From assembly GCA_017533915.1 (NCBI GenBank), contig JAFWHX010000015.1, positions 124,001 through 188,000 on the forward strand: 64,000 nucleotides of DNA. Reading direction: 5' to 3'. This DNA is from Eubacterium sp. (lineage in GTDB: Bacteria; Bacillota; Clostridia; Peptostreptococcales; Anaerovoracaceae). The notes under the pieces are model-generated. The model was given only the letters and a program-made list of their open reading frames with translations. It was not told the DNA's origin and did no database searches. The position numbers and the translations under genes are program-made. Positions 24,670 through 32,326 of the stretch are shown piece after piece (within the stretch, counting starts at the first letter, position 1; every line of letters begins with the position of its first letter).

Positions 24670-24704
24670 GAGCCTGGCGTTACAGCTGTCTGCGGGCCAG
24701 GCTC
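24670..24704 (-). other. Stem-loop between fprA and the aminotransferase gene
   Basis: GAGCCTGGC (24670-24678) and GCCAGGCTC (24696-24704) form a perfect 9-bp stem with a 17-base loop. No U-tract follows on either strand, so it is not a standard intrinsic terminator. It may be an mRNA processing or stability element. Confidence 0.5.
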
Positions 24705-24754
24705 TATCTGCCGATATTATTCCTTCGGATCTTCCCGCCGCGGGAAATGCCCGG

Positions 24755-25957
24755 TTACTCGAGTGTTGCTTTGATGTCCTCTGCCATCTTGCAGATCGCT
24801 TCACGCTGGTCGTCGGAAGCGTTTGACATTACCGTGATCTTCTCTTCCATCACGCTCATCCCCTGCATCTCCTCTAGCATGCTGGTCATGAGGTCTTTTG
24901 ACTGCGGCGCCCATGTGCCGTTCTCAAGTATCGTGATGGTGCGGTTCTGCAGATTGAGCGCCTGCATATCATGAATGAAATCTTTCATCTTCGGGAACAC
25001 GCCCATATTGTATGTCACAGAGAACAGCGCGATATTACTGTACTTGAACACGTCGCTGATAAGGTATGACACATGCGTCCCGGAAACGTCGCAGAGCTTG
25101 ACGTTCGTGACTCCTGCCTGGATGAGCTCGCTCGCAAGCACCTCGGCGCAGTTCTCTGTGTGGCCGTACATTGAGGCGTAGCAGATGAGCACGCCCTTCT
25201 CTTCAGGTTCGTACTTTGACCACTTGTCATACTTCTCTATGAACTTATCCAGGTCTTTACGCCAGACCGGTCCATGGAGCGGGCAGATCATGCTGAGGCC
25301 TTCCATCTTAGATGCTTTTGCCAGGAGATTCTGCACCTGCATGCCGTACTTGCCGCAGATGTTGCCGTAATAGCGGCGCGCCTCGGCGAACCATTCGTCG
25401 TCGATCTCCATCTCATCCGCGAACAAAGCCCCATTGAGCGCTCCGAATGTTCCGAAAGCGTCTGCCGAGAACAAGATCCCTGTAGTCTTGTCGAATGAGA
25501 CCATGACCTCTGGCCAGTGCACCATCGGCGCCAGATAAAATACGAGCTCATGCCTGCCAAGGCTCAGAGTGTCGCCCTCGCAAACAGTGTGCAGGTTCTC
25601 CAGTCCTTTATAACCGTACTGACCGTACATCCTGGATGCCATCATCGTGCAGTAGATCTCGACATCCGGCCACCTCAGCAGGATCTCGTTCAGCGTCGCT
25701 GCATGGTCAGGCTCCATATGGTCAACTACCAGCACGTCAAGTTTCCTGCCGTTTAGAGCAGCTTCGACGTTCTCGATGAACCTCTGCCCGACAGCCCAGT
25801 CACATGTGTCCATCAGACATGTTTTCTCATCAGAAATAAGATACGAATTATATGACACTCCATCCGGAACAGGATGGATATTCTCAAAAAGTCCAAGTCT
25901 TCTGTCATTACCGCCGACCCAGTAGATATCTTCCGTGACTTCCCTCGTGCATTCCAT
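24755..25957 (-). CDS. fprA: Flavodiiron protein FprA (A-type flavoprotein)
   Basis: This 400-residue cytoplasmic enzyme reduces O2 to water (or NO to N2O) in anaerobes. The N-terminal metallo-beta-lactamase-like domain carries the diiron ligands: DHMEPDH (about 78-84), MVHWPE (His about 145), SADAFG (Asp) and CPLHGPVW (His). The C-terminal flavodoxin domain begins near residue 255 (GVLICYASMYGHTENCAEVL). Start 25957 follows GGAGGG; an earlier in-frame ATG has no site. Electron donors (rubredoxin, flavoprotein) are not encoded nearby. Confidence 0.95.
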   Translation of the reverse strand: MECTREVTEDIYWVGGNDRRLGLFENIHPVPDGVSYNSYLISDEKTCLMDTCDWAVGQRFIENVEAALNGRKLDVLVVDHMEPDHAATLNEILLRWPDVEIYCTMMASRMYGQYGYKGLENLHTVCEGDTLSLGRHELVFYLAPMVHWPEVMVSFDKTTGILFSADAFGTFGALNGALFADEMEIDDEWFAEARRYYGNICGKYGMQVQNLLAKASKMEGLSMICPLHGPVWRKDLDKFIEKYDKWSKYEPEEKGVLICYASMYGHTENCAEVLASELIQAGVTNVKLCDVSGTHVSYLISDVFKYSNIALFSVTYNMGVFPKMKDFIHDMQALNLQNRTITILENGTWAPQSKDLMTSMLEEMQGMSVMEEKITVMSNASDDQREAICKMAEDIKATLE

Positions 25958-26086
25958 AATTACCCTCCAATTAAGCCTTAAAACCAATGTTTACTTAACT
26001 CTTATTCTACTCCCGCCGCCCGATTCCATCAAGGACCAATCCACACTCTGGAAAGCCTGCATCCCGGAGCATCGCCCGAACAGATC

Positions 26087-26118
26087 AAAAAAGCCGGGGC
26101 ACGTCTTCGTGCTCCGGC
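26087..26118 (-). terminator. Terminator downstream of hsp20
   Basis: On the minus strand a GCCGG-A-GCACG / CGTGC-C-CCGGC stem with loop AAGA is followed by six T. It isolates hsp20 from fprA. Confidence 0.88.
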
Positions 26119-26203
26119 ATATGTCTTATAGGTGTTCTGATCGAAAAGTGATCTTCACAGCTCCCGGTAATGTATGTTACAGGAGCTGTATGCTGCTTAC
26201 AGT

Positions 26204-26632
26204 TTAGCCTTCGATCTGGATGTATTTGTTCTCTTCGATCTCCGGCTTCTTCTCTACCTTAGGTATATCGATGATCAGTACTCCATTGTCGAACTTTGCT
26301 TTGATGTCTTCCTGTTTTACATCTTTGCCTACGAAGAAGCTTCTCTGGCATGTGCCCTGGAATCTCTCTCTTCTGATGTACTTGCCGTCCTCATCCTTCT
26401 CATCGTTTGATGTGCTTGTTGTGGCTTCGATGTTCAGGACACCCTCTTTGAGCTGCATCTTGACATCTTCCTTCTTGAATCCAGGAAGATCCATAGCCAG
26501 CTCATAGCCGTTCTCTGTTTCTTTTGCGTCTGTCTTCATTAAAGTATTTTCCTTGTTGAACCCTCTCATTGGCGGGAAATCCATGAAATCATCATCAAAT
26601 AAATCATCTCTGAAAATGCTTGGTAACAACAT
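26204..26632 (-). CDS. hsp20: Small heat shock protein Hsp20
   Basis: This 142-residue ATP-independent holdase chaperone of the alpha-crystallin family has an acidic N-terminus with DDLFDDDFMDFPPM, then the alpha-crystallin domain (about 35-125: YELAMDLPGFKKEDVKMQLKEG and so on) and the short C-terminal tail typical of bacterial forms. A CIRCE operator overlaps its promoter, so HrcA control by heat shock is expected. A terminator follows. Confidence 0.96.
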   Translation of the reverse strand: MLLPSIFRDDLFDDDFMDFPPMRGFNKENTLMKTDAKETENGYELAMDLPGFKKEDVKMQLKEGVLNIEATTSTSNDEKDEDGKYIRRERFQGTCQRSFFVGKDVKQEDIKAKFDNGVLIIDIPKVEKKPEIEENKYIQIEG

Positions 26633-26763
26633 AAGTCATTCCTCCTTTATATTAATTTTATCTTGACTTTTTCATTTAGGATCACCAGTCGCTGTCCTTT
26701 ATGATCTGCCTTGATGCAGTCTGCTCAGCACTTTGAGATCCTGCCCTTTCTCAGGACAATTAT

Positions 26764-26792
26764 GTTATATCACGTTTTGTTAGCACTGTCAA
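26764..26792 (-). promoter_or_regulatory. hsp20 promoter
   Basis: TTGACA (26792-26787) and TATAAC (26769-26764) are 17 bp apart on the minus strand. The -35 lies inside the CIRCE element, so HrcA would block RNA polymerase directly. The leader is about 125 bases. Confidence 0.85.
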
Positions 26793-26806
26793 TAGGTGAG
26801 TGCTAA
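26780..26806. promoter_or_regulatory. CIRCE operator (HrcA binding site)
   Basis: TTAGCACTG-N9-GAGTGCTAA matches the CIRCE consensus TTAGCACTC-N9-GAGTGCTAA with one change. It lies between hsp20 (-) and the secreted subtilase (+). Confidence 0.92.
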
Positions 26807-26829
26807 ATATTTTGTATTATTTGTATTAA

Positions 26830-26858
26830 TTGTATTCTAATCCTTGCAGTTATATAAT
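26830..26858 (+). promoter_or_regulatory. Promoter of the subtilase gene
   Basis: TTGTAT (26830-26835), 17-bp spacer, TATAAT (26853-26858). The predicted start near 26865 excludes the in-frame ATG at 26830 and supports the ATG at 26896. The CIRCE element ends 23 bp upstream. Confidence 0.65.
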
Positions 26859-26895
26859 TTGTTATATATTTTTACTACAATCTTCGGTTTTGATC

Positions 26896-29256
26896 ATGAA
26901 TCATTCAATAATACGATACAAACGGATCTTCGCTCTGGTGCTGTGTGTTCTGATGATCACAGGCATATCCTGCCGTACTCTTCCCGACATACCACGATCT
27001 TACGCTGCTCAGGAAAAGAGTATCACGCTCTATATCGAGGACTGGACTGATAATACAGTTAATAAAACTGATTATGATGCCGCTTTCGGATTCGACACAC
27101 TGGTGACACCGGCTTATGCTACCGGCTGGAACATCAGGTGGGAGAGCAGCAACAAAAGCATCGCTTCCGTAGACCAGCACGGCCGTGTGCTCGCAAAAAA
27201 GGCTGGAACCTGCACGATCACCGCCACATGCACATGGGGCAGCCAGACAGCGACTGACACCATCAGCGTCACTGTCAAAAAGGGCTGCGATCCGAGCGGT
27301 ACTTTCTTCTTCAATTCCACAGATATCGATATCTCCGGCGCCGATCAAAACCTCTCCAGCACACTTTCTGACGACGATCCGATCTGTTCCGGCACGCCAG
27401 AAGCTGTTAAAAACAACGATACTGCCGAATCTTCCGGGACAACGCAGATCCAGGAGAGCCTTGAACATGATCATACCGAAGGCGAAATGGTCGTTGTATT
27501 TGACAAGACGATAAGCAGTTCAGAGATAAAGGAAACCATCAAATCTCATGATGCAGGTGTCGAGGAGATCCTGCAGCTTGGTGATGATTCAAAGGCCGTT
27601 CTTGCTGCAGCTGACAGCGAGAATGATCTTCAGAACATCATGGAAAGCCTGACAGAAGAAGATGCGGTCGCATATGTGCAGCCGAATTATATCTATAAAA
27701 TGAATGATGACAGCATCACTCCTATCACGGCAGATGGTACAGCACTGTCATTGCAGCAATATTATCATAAGATGATAAATACTGAAGGTGCGTGGGACCT
27801 TCTGGAAAAGAACGGTATCTCTCAGACGTCGATCGTAGGAGTAGTAGATTCCGGAGTTGACGCCGCCCATAAATATCTGACAGACAACCTTATCCTTAAA
27901 GACGGAAGCTATAGGAAATTCAGCAATTCGTTTGAATCCTGGGCCAGAACCGACAGTGTAGGGCATGGGACACATGTGTCCGGCATAATAGGCGCAAAGT
28001 ACGAAAATGACTCTTCCGCATCCGGGGTCGCTTCCGGAAGATCAAATAATTATTGCAGGATCCTTCCCGCCGGAGTAGTGACCGGATCTGGAAGAAGTGC
28101 CCAGATAACAACTATCGATACTGTGAAAGGTATAAACTATGTTGTTGACAACGGTGCAGACGTCGTAAACATGAGCTTCGGAAGCGACGCAAAAGACCGG
28201 GCTGTAGCTGATGTCATCGCTGATAATTATTATTCTCACAGAGTCGTCTTTGTAGCTTCTGCGGGGAATAAGGAATCATCCGAAATAAGTGATGAGAAGC
28301 GGATCGGTAAAACGAGGCTCGAGTGCATGAACTTCCCTGCAGAAATGAAAGAAGTCATAAGCGTATGCAGCGTCATCAGAGACGGCACCAAGAATACATC
28401 CTCGTATTCCGGTCTCGCAAAAGACATATCTGCGCCTGGAACAGATATATACAGCACTTACCCGAACGACAGGTTCACATCTCTGTCAGGTACTTCAATG
28501 GCAGCGCCTATGGTGTCAGCCGCAGCGGCTTTGATACTGGACGCCAACCCGGACCTGACCGCCCAGGAAGTCCGGAACATCATATGCGCGACTGCGCAGA
28601 CGGCGTGCGGCGATAAGAATGATTATTATATATCTGAAGAGGCAGGCTACGGCCTGATCGACGTAAAGGCGTGTGTCGAGACAGCATACGAAGCGCGCGA
28701 GCATGCTCGTACAAATACTGGTGACAGCACGAATAGTTCTGACGGCGCCACGCTGGGCTTCTCAATAAAATCCTATTATGACGGTGAGCCTGAACCTTTT
28801 GTGCTGCAGCAGGAAACCACGACGACTATATCAAAATCGATCTCAAAAGTCCCGTCATTCACCGCAGCTGCCGCCAGAAAGAAGATCAAGCTGACTTTCG
28901 GAAGAGGATCACTTGTCACTACTGAAAAGGAGATCACGAAAAAGCAGAACTACACAAGGCACTGGTGGGAAGAAACGACAACTACAAAAACAAGCTCCAC
29001 AAAAGGTGTGAAGCATCAGATCCGGGTAAAGTACGGCGGAACGACTAAATACTTTAAAATCACCGGAAGCAAGAACACATCATCGATATATGTGAATGCA
29101 GGCACAGACAGCATAAAGGTAACTCTCAGAAAATTCGGCTCCTCCAGATACAGGACAGGTAAAACGTACTATGTTGCTGTCCGCGCCTATAAGACAGTAA
29201 ATGGAAAAATCAAGTACGGAAAATGGAGCAAGACTATAAAGGTCAAAGTGAAATAA
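26896..29256 (+). CDS. Secreted subtilisin-family (S8) serine protease with Ig-like domain
   Basis: The 786-residue preprotein has a signal peptide (about 1-38), a BIG2-like Ig domain (about 40-128) and an acidic linker. An I9-like propeptide (about 195-270) precedes the S8 catalytic domain with Asp318 (VVDSGVD), His357 (GHGTHVSG), Asn458 (SAGN) and Ser534 (SGTSMAAP). The C-terminal part carries a lysine- and threonine-rich beta region ending in a fibronectin-like segment (GKTYYVAVRAYKTVNGKIKYG), as in cell-surface proteins of this group. The Ig domain before the propeptide is an unusual order. A terminator follows at once. Confidence 0.9.
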   Translation: MNHSIIRYKRIFALVLCVLMITGISCRTLPDIPRSYAAQEKSITLYIEDWTDNTVNKTDYDAAFGFDTLVTPAYATGWNIRWESSNKSIASVDQHGRVLAKKAGTCTITATCTWGSQTATDTISVTVKKGCDPSGTFFFNSTDIDISGADQNLSSTLSDDDPICSGTPEAVKNNDTAESSGTTQIQESLEHDHTEGEMVVVFDKTISSSEIKETIKSHDAGVEEILQLGDDSKAVLAAADSENDLQNIMESLTEEDAVAYVQPNYIYKMNDDSITPITADGTALSLQQYYHKMINTEGAWDLLEKNGISQTSIVGVVDSGVDAAHKYLTDNLILKDGSYRKFSNSFESWARTDSVGHGTHVSGIIGAKYENDSSASGVASGRSNNYCRILPAGVVTGSGRSAQITTIDTVKGINYVVDNGADVVNMSFGSDAKDRAVADVIADNYYSHRVVFVASAGNKESSEISDEKRIGKTRLECMNFPAEMKEVISVCSVIRDGTKNTSSYSGLAKDISAPGTDIYSTYPNDRFTSLSGTSMAAPMVSAAAALILDANPDLTAQEVRNIICATAQTACGDKNDYYISEEAGYGLIDVKACVETAYEAREHARTNTGDSTNSSDGATLGFSIKSYYDGEPEPFVLQQETTTTISKSISKVPSFTAAAARKKIKLTFGRGSLVTTEKEITKKQNYTRHWWEETTTTKTSSTKGVKHQIRVKYGGTTKYFKITGSKNTSSIYVNAGTDSIKVTLRKFGSSRYRTGKTYYVAVRAYKTVNGKIKYGKWSKTIKVKVK

Positions 29257-29283
29257 AAGATCAGACGTTGTGTCTGGTCTTTT
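29255..29283. terminator. Terminator after the subtilase gene
   Basis: AAAAGATCAGAC and GTCTGGTCTTTT form a 12-bp stem (one G-U) with a 5-base loop. The A/T flanks make it usable on both strands. Confidence 0.85.
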
Positions 29284-29284
29284 G

Positions 29285-29341
29285 TGTTCAGGACAGTTTT
29301 ACGCCTTGCTCAGGGCAATTTTCGTATACAAAAAAGACCGG
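29285..29341. repeat. Cassette-end repeat, copy 1
   Basis: About 56 bp with only a few differences from 30702-30759. Each copy lies just beyond the terminator of a putative toxin/immunity pair on the minus strand and includes its T-tract. It marks the downstream edge of each prophage cassette. Confidence 0.85.
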
Positions 29342-29357
29342 CTATTGACCGATCTTT
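29333..29357 (-). terminator. Terminator of cassette 1
   Basis: On minus, AAAGATCGG / CCGGTCTTT (9 bp, one G-U) with a 7-base loop and six T, directly after the 71-residue gene. Confidence 0.82.
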
Positions 29358-29388
29358 GATGTGCTGTGTCTATTATATTACAATTTTG

Positions 29389-29604
29389 TTACCAGCACGC
29401 AACAGTGCCTGTATCTTTTGAAATATCTATACCACAAAAGGCCATCCCCCGATAGACTCCCTTGAAGTCATCCTCTGAGTCCCTAACTATTTCTCGGGTG
29501 CCGTCATCGTGTATGGCTATTACCCCAGGGCGAAGGTCTCCCTCAGGTATGTATTCATATACATTCCTTCCGTTTTTTCTACTAATGATACGATATGTTA
29601 ACAT
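29389..29604 (-). CDS. Putative immunity protein of MuF cassette 1
   Basis: This 71-residue soluble protein, MLTYRIISRKNGRNVYEY to the end GIDISKDTGTVACW, starts 9 bp after the stop of the MuF-linked C-terminal domain. It is the last gene before a terminator. Size, acidic character and position fit an immunity partner of a polymorphic toxin. Small proteins ending GTVAWY-like are, to my memory, encoded after Rhs/MuF toxin ends. Function is inferred only. Confidence 0.5.
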   Translation of the reverse strand: MLTYRIISRKNGRNVYEYIPEGDLRPGVIAIHDDGTREIVRDSEDDFKGVYRGMAFCGIDISKDTGTVACW

Positions 29605-29613
29605 CGATTCCCT

Positions 29614-30438
29614 CTAAGCATCATGAGTCTTTAGATACTCAAACAAAGCTTTATTATAATTCCACTTTTCTTCAGCTTTATTATGCGCTTCTTCGTATGG
29701 AATTTCAAGATTTGTATTCGTTATTTTGGCTTCTTCAAGCTCATGATGTAGCATGATAAGATCATGTTCTTGAATGTTCGTACCTTCCCTAATGCGTATC
29801 CAAGATTGAGCCATATAATAGCTTGAATCAAACTGATGCACCGAACCATCTGCGAATAGATGCTCCTTCTCAAAGATGTGAGCAAAAATCGTGTCGACAT
29901 CTTCTCTTGAAAAGCCTGATTTTTTTGCAACTGCAGCTATCTCATATTCTCTATTACGGTTCCTTATTTCTTCATAGAGACGATTCGCAATAGCTTCACG
30001 CTTCTTAAAATATGGATCGGTCTTATCATTAAATGCACCAGTCAGCGCACCACTTTTCAGCGCCTCACCACTACCGTACTGTTTATTTCACTCTTCCCAC
30101 GTCGTATCTCCATCGACATGAATCGGGTTCCCGTACTCGTCTCTCGCGATCCTGGTCTCATCGATATCGTTCTCGTCATCGAAGTGGGCTATCGTGGTCC
30201 CTCTGCAGTTGGGATGGAACGGTGGTGCGTTGACCCCAGCTTCCATGTCCTTGACCTTATCGACATGTCCGTCCATCTCACCGCACACATCGCACGTCTT
30301 GATGTCCAGTGTTTCAAGCACTTCGTACTCATCGATGCCGGCATCTTCGTAGGCGGACTTTTCGCCGTTTGTAGCCGCGTTTGTCGCTTCAATACGGATT
30401 ATACGTTCCGCATCAGATTCCGCGAGACCGGAGCGATC
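29614..30438 (-). pseudogene. MuF-type phage head protein C-terminus plus variable toxin-like domain 1, with in-frame TGA
   Basis: One reading frame of 275 codons begins abruptly at 30438 with RSGLAESDAERIIRIEATNA, the SPP1 gp7/MuF core. It continues through CDVCGEMDGHVDKV, GVNAPPFHPNCRGTT and DTTWEE, meets TGA at 30090-30088 where the other copy has TGG (Trp), then runs on to 29614. The part after the stop (about 155 residues) has KKSGFSREDVDTIFAHIF, HQFDSSYYMAQSWIR, HDLIMLHHELEEAK and PYEEAHNKAEEKWNYNKA. That pattern resembles a C-terminal domain found on Rhs and phage polymorphic toxins. The 5' part is replaced by a scaffold gene fragment. Confidence 0.75.
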
Positions 30439-30659
30439 TGATTCTTCAGCTGCTTGTTATCCCCAGCTGACTTCTTCAACTCCTCGAGCTGTCTATCGCG
30501 CTCCGCGATATCGTTCTTAAGTGAAGCGTTATCAGCCTCCAGCTCTTTGGCTTTCCCTGCGTCGCCCTTTGCCTTCTCAATGTCCTTTCCGTTCTCGGCC
30601 ATGATCTTGTCAATGGCGTCGCTCTCAAGCCCTAACTCTTTCAGGAAATCTCTGTTCAT
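30399..30659 (-). pseudogene. Truncated phage scaffold protein (GP20-like)
   Basis: The product has 86 residues. It begins MNRDFLKELGLESDAIDKIM with a coiled coil rich in Glu, Lys and Leu (about 20-75), as in phage minor structural GP20/scaffold proteins, which are normally about 180-220 residues. After KNQI the frame runs out of phase into the MuF fragment, so this is a deletion junction near 30438. GAAAGGAGCAAG precedes the ATG. In intact phages this gene follows the MuF/portal genes, as here after cassette 2. Confidence 0.75.
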
Positions 30660-30701
30660 TAACTTGCTCCTTTCATACGCTTTTTACGTGGTCGCATCAC
30701 T

Positions 30702-30759
30702 TGTTCAGGACAGTTTTACGCCTTGCCCGGGGCAATTTTTCGTATACAAAAAAGACCAG
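30702..30759. repeat. Cassette-end repeat, copy 2
   Basis: Counterpart of 29285-29341. It lies between the cassette 2 terminator and the ribosome site of the scaffold gene, so the original phage had this segment between toxin/immunity and scaffold genes. Confidence 0.85.
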
Positions 30760-30772
30760 TTGTTAACTGGTC
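30754..30772 (-). terminator. Terminator of cassette 2
   Basis: GACCAGT / ACTGGTC stem, 5-base loop, followed by six T on the minus strand. Confidence 0.78.
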
Positions 30773-30789
30773 CTTGATGATCTGATTTG

Positions 30790-30981
30790 TTAATGTTTCG
30801 CTCTAGTCTGGATATCCTTTCTTCGCCTTTCTAATTCGTCATAAATATACCTGTACTCTTCTACATTAGCATCTAGCCCGGGCAAAAGGCGTCCTGTTTT
30901 TCGCAGCCTTTCTGTTACAAGGCTTTCTTCCTTATTCGCCCACCGCTTCGCTTCTTCCCGTTCTTCTTGGTATTTATCCAC
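30790..30981 (-). CDS. Putative immunity protein of MuF cassette 2
   Basis: This 63-residue, highly charged helical protein (MDKYQEEREEAKRWANKE to QTRAKH) has its start 8 bases inside the end of the preceding MuF fragment, implying translational coupling. It occupies the same place as the 71-residue gene of cassette 1 but is unrelated in sequence, as expected of immunity partners of different toxin ends. No known family. Confidence 0.45.
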   Translation of the reverse strand: MDKYQEEREEAKRWANKEESLVTERLRKTGRLLPGLDANVEEYRYIYDELERRRKDIQTRAKH

Positions 30982-31417
30982 GCTTCCATCTCCTATAGCC
31001 TATACCCATCTTGAGTAATCGGCCTTTCAGCGTTTCACTCCATGAGTCGTACTCCGATACTTCAAATACGCTCATCGGCTCATCAACATACTTGTCTAAT
31101 GTTGATTTTACTATATTTGGATCGCTAGCGTCAATGGTTTCCAGCAACAGAGGTTTGTCATGTTTAGGAACTTCTCCAGCCATACTACCTGCAGCTGCCA
31201 ATCCAGTATAGCGGTTATATCTATTATTCCACTCTTCCCACGTCATATCACCATCGACATGGATCGGGTTCCCGTACTCGTCCCTGGCGATCCTGGTATC
31301 GTCGATATCGTTCTCGTCATCGAAGTGGGTTATCGTGGTCCCTCTGCAGTTAGGATGGAACGGCGGTGCGTTCACCCCGGCTTCCATGTCTTCGACCTTG
31401 TCAACAGGTACACTCAT
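30974..31417 (-). pseudogene. MuF-type phage head protein fragment with variable domain 2
   Basis: A 147-codon frame. The first about 60 codons (VDKVEDMEAGVNAPPFHPNC through DMTWEEW) are nearly identical to cassette 1, then an unrelated end of about 85 residues follows, finishing LKGRLLKMGIGYRRWKRG. The 5' side breaks off at 31417 into unrelated DNA, and the ATG there has no ribosome site, so this is a fragment. The basic C-terminus could bind nucleic acid. The switch from shared to unshared sequence exactly after the TWEEW motif is the hallmark of a polymorphic toxin tip exchange. Confidence 0.65.
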
Positions 31418-31490
31418 TGCATTTCGATGAAAGATATGATATCATGTCTTTGGATGGGCGATTGCTCGCCCACCCTAGACACTAGATGTC

Positions 31491-31613
31491 TTACTTGGTT
31501 ATCAAGTAGACGATCAGTCCGGAGATCACTCCGGCGACGATTCCGATAAGCAGGTCTTGCAGGACTTTTATGATCTTATCGGTTTCGTCTTTTTTTGTAT
31601 CATGACCTTCCAT
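31491..31613 (-). CDS. Small hydrophobic peptide (40 residues)
   Basis: From ATG at 31613: a charged start MEGHDTKKDETDKIIK, then one membrane helix LLIGIVAGVISGLIVYLI and a final TK. A hairpin (TGGGCGA-N4-TCGCCCA, about 31455-31472) follows. It sits among prophage remnants and resembles small phage-borne membrane peptides such as holin-like or type I toxin peptides. The ribosome site is weak. Function unknown. Confidence 0.45.
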   Translation of the reverse strand: MEGHDTKKDETDKIIKVLQDLLIGIVAGVISGLIVYLITK

Positions 31614-31737
31614 CATCCCATGGCTTTTTAGAACAATGTTGTACATTTTTAGGGCAGATCGTTATCCATGTACAGCTTTTTTCTATATATGCACAACAAT
31701 GCAGATCTGTAGTCCTCGCAAAAGGTTTTGCTGGAAA

Positions 31738-31776
31738 TTGTGGCCTAAATTGTGAATCATTGATTTTCGGCCACAA
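31738..31776. repeat. 8-bp inverted repeat in the prophage-tRNA spacer
   Basis: TTGTGGCC (31738-31745) and GGCCACAA (31769-31776), 23 bases apart. Two ATAGGACAAAA-like direct repeats (minus strand) lie nearby at about 31798-31832. The 31614-31860 stretch otherwise holds no gene I can support. Confidence 0.5.
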
Positions 31777-31860
31777 AGAGATGTTTTACCAACACATTTT
31801 GTCCTATAAGCCCGTTTTGTCCTATATCTCCAATTATGAAGCAGAACAAAAACAGCAAAC

Positions 31861-31906
31861 AAAAAAGCCCTGGAAGCGTTGCAAATACAGCGTTTTCAAG
31901 GCTTTT
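31861..31906 (-). terminator. Terminator of the tRNA-Val gene
   Basis: On minus, AAAAGCCTTG / CAGGGCTTTT (10 bp) with a 24-base partly paired loop, then a T-run, starting 6 bases after the tRNA 3' end. Confidence 0.75.
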
Positions 31907-31911
31907 ATATT

Positions 31912-31987
31912 TGGTGGCCCGTAGTAGACTCGAACTACCGACCTTCTGGTTGTCACCCAGATGCTCTCCCAGCTGAGCTAACGGACC
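31912..31987 (-). tRNA. tRNA-Val (anticodon GAC)
   Basis: A 76-base gene including an encoded CCA. The acceptor stem GGTCCGT/ACGGGCC pairs throughout with one G-U. The D arm AGCTCAGCTGGGAGAGC is canonical. The anticodon stem TCTGG/CCAGA holds the loop GTGACAA, placing GAC at positions 34-36. The T arm carries GTTCGAGTC. Prophage remnants lie just beyond its 3' end, so the tRNA is a likely past integration site. I did not find a second copy of the tRNA 3' end within the window. Confidence 0.93.
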
Positions 31988-32036
31988 ATACGTGTGGCGA
32001 CGATCTTTCTATCAGAATCATGCGCCTGCGATAATC

Positions 32037-32065
32037 ATTCTATCATATCGGGCATTTTTTGTCAC
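32037..32065 (-). promoter_or_regulatory. Promoter of tRNA-Val
   Basis: GTGACA (32065-32060), 17-bp spacer, TAGAAT (32042-32037) on the minus strand. Confidence 0.6.
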
Positions 32066-32192
32066 TAACTATTTTCAGTAATCACCCTTCTGCTATTTCT
32101 AGTATTGCCCTTCTGATCACCTTCACGTTCTTCACGAACTCCACACAAGGCTTTAATGAAGGTTTAATATAATAAATCCATTATTATATATG

Positions 32193-32304
32193 GGTAGAGG
32201 GTGACGGAGATCACACTGTCCATGCTGTATCAGGGAATTAATAGGTTTGGGATGTCACATTATCCCCTGTCAGCAGCGCCGGCGGCTTAGACCGCCGGTT
32301 TTTT
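32193..32304 (+). ncRNA. Candidate structured small RNA with intrinsic terminator
   Basis: A gene-free stretch begins after an AT-rich TATTATATA box (about 32182-32190). It contains a long imperfect hairpin: GCTG-N3-CAGGGAATTAAT pairs with ATTATCCCCTG-T-CAGC (about 32224-32274). It ends in the terminator CCGGCGG-N6-CCGCCGG-TTTTTT (32279-32304). No ORF is present. It matches no RNA family I can name. It could instead be a convergent end marker for serA, but the T-tract points to plus-strand transcription. Confidence 0.45.
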
Positions 32305-32326
32305 ATGGTCTCGCCACCCTCTTTTA

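Noticed and set aside
24670-24704. Intrinsic terminator between fprA and the aminotransferase gene
   Set aside because: The stem is good, but no U-tract follows on either strand, so it is listed only as a stem-loop.
26830-26895. Upstream ATG for the subtilase gene
   Set aside because: It lies inside the predicted promoter and lacks a ribosome site; the ATG at 26896 directly precedes a normal signal peptide.
31912-31987. tRNA-Asp reading of the gene from the GTC visible on the plus strand
   Set aside because: The anticodon loop on the transcribed (minus) strand is GTGACAA in a 5-bp stem, giving GAC (Val).
29257-31987. Exact prophage attachment-site pair from the tRNA 3' end
   Set aside because: No second copy of the tRNA-Val 3' end could be found near the left edge of the remnant, so attL/attR are not annotated.
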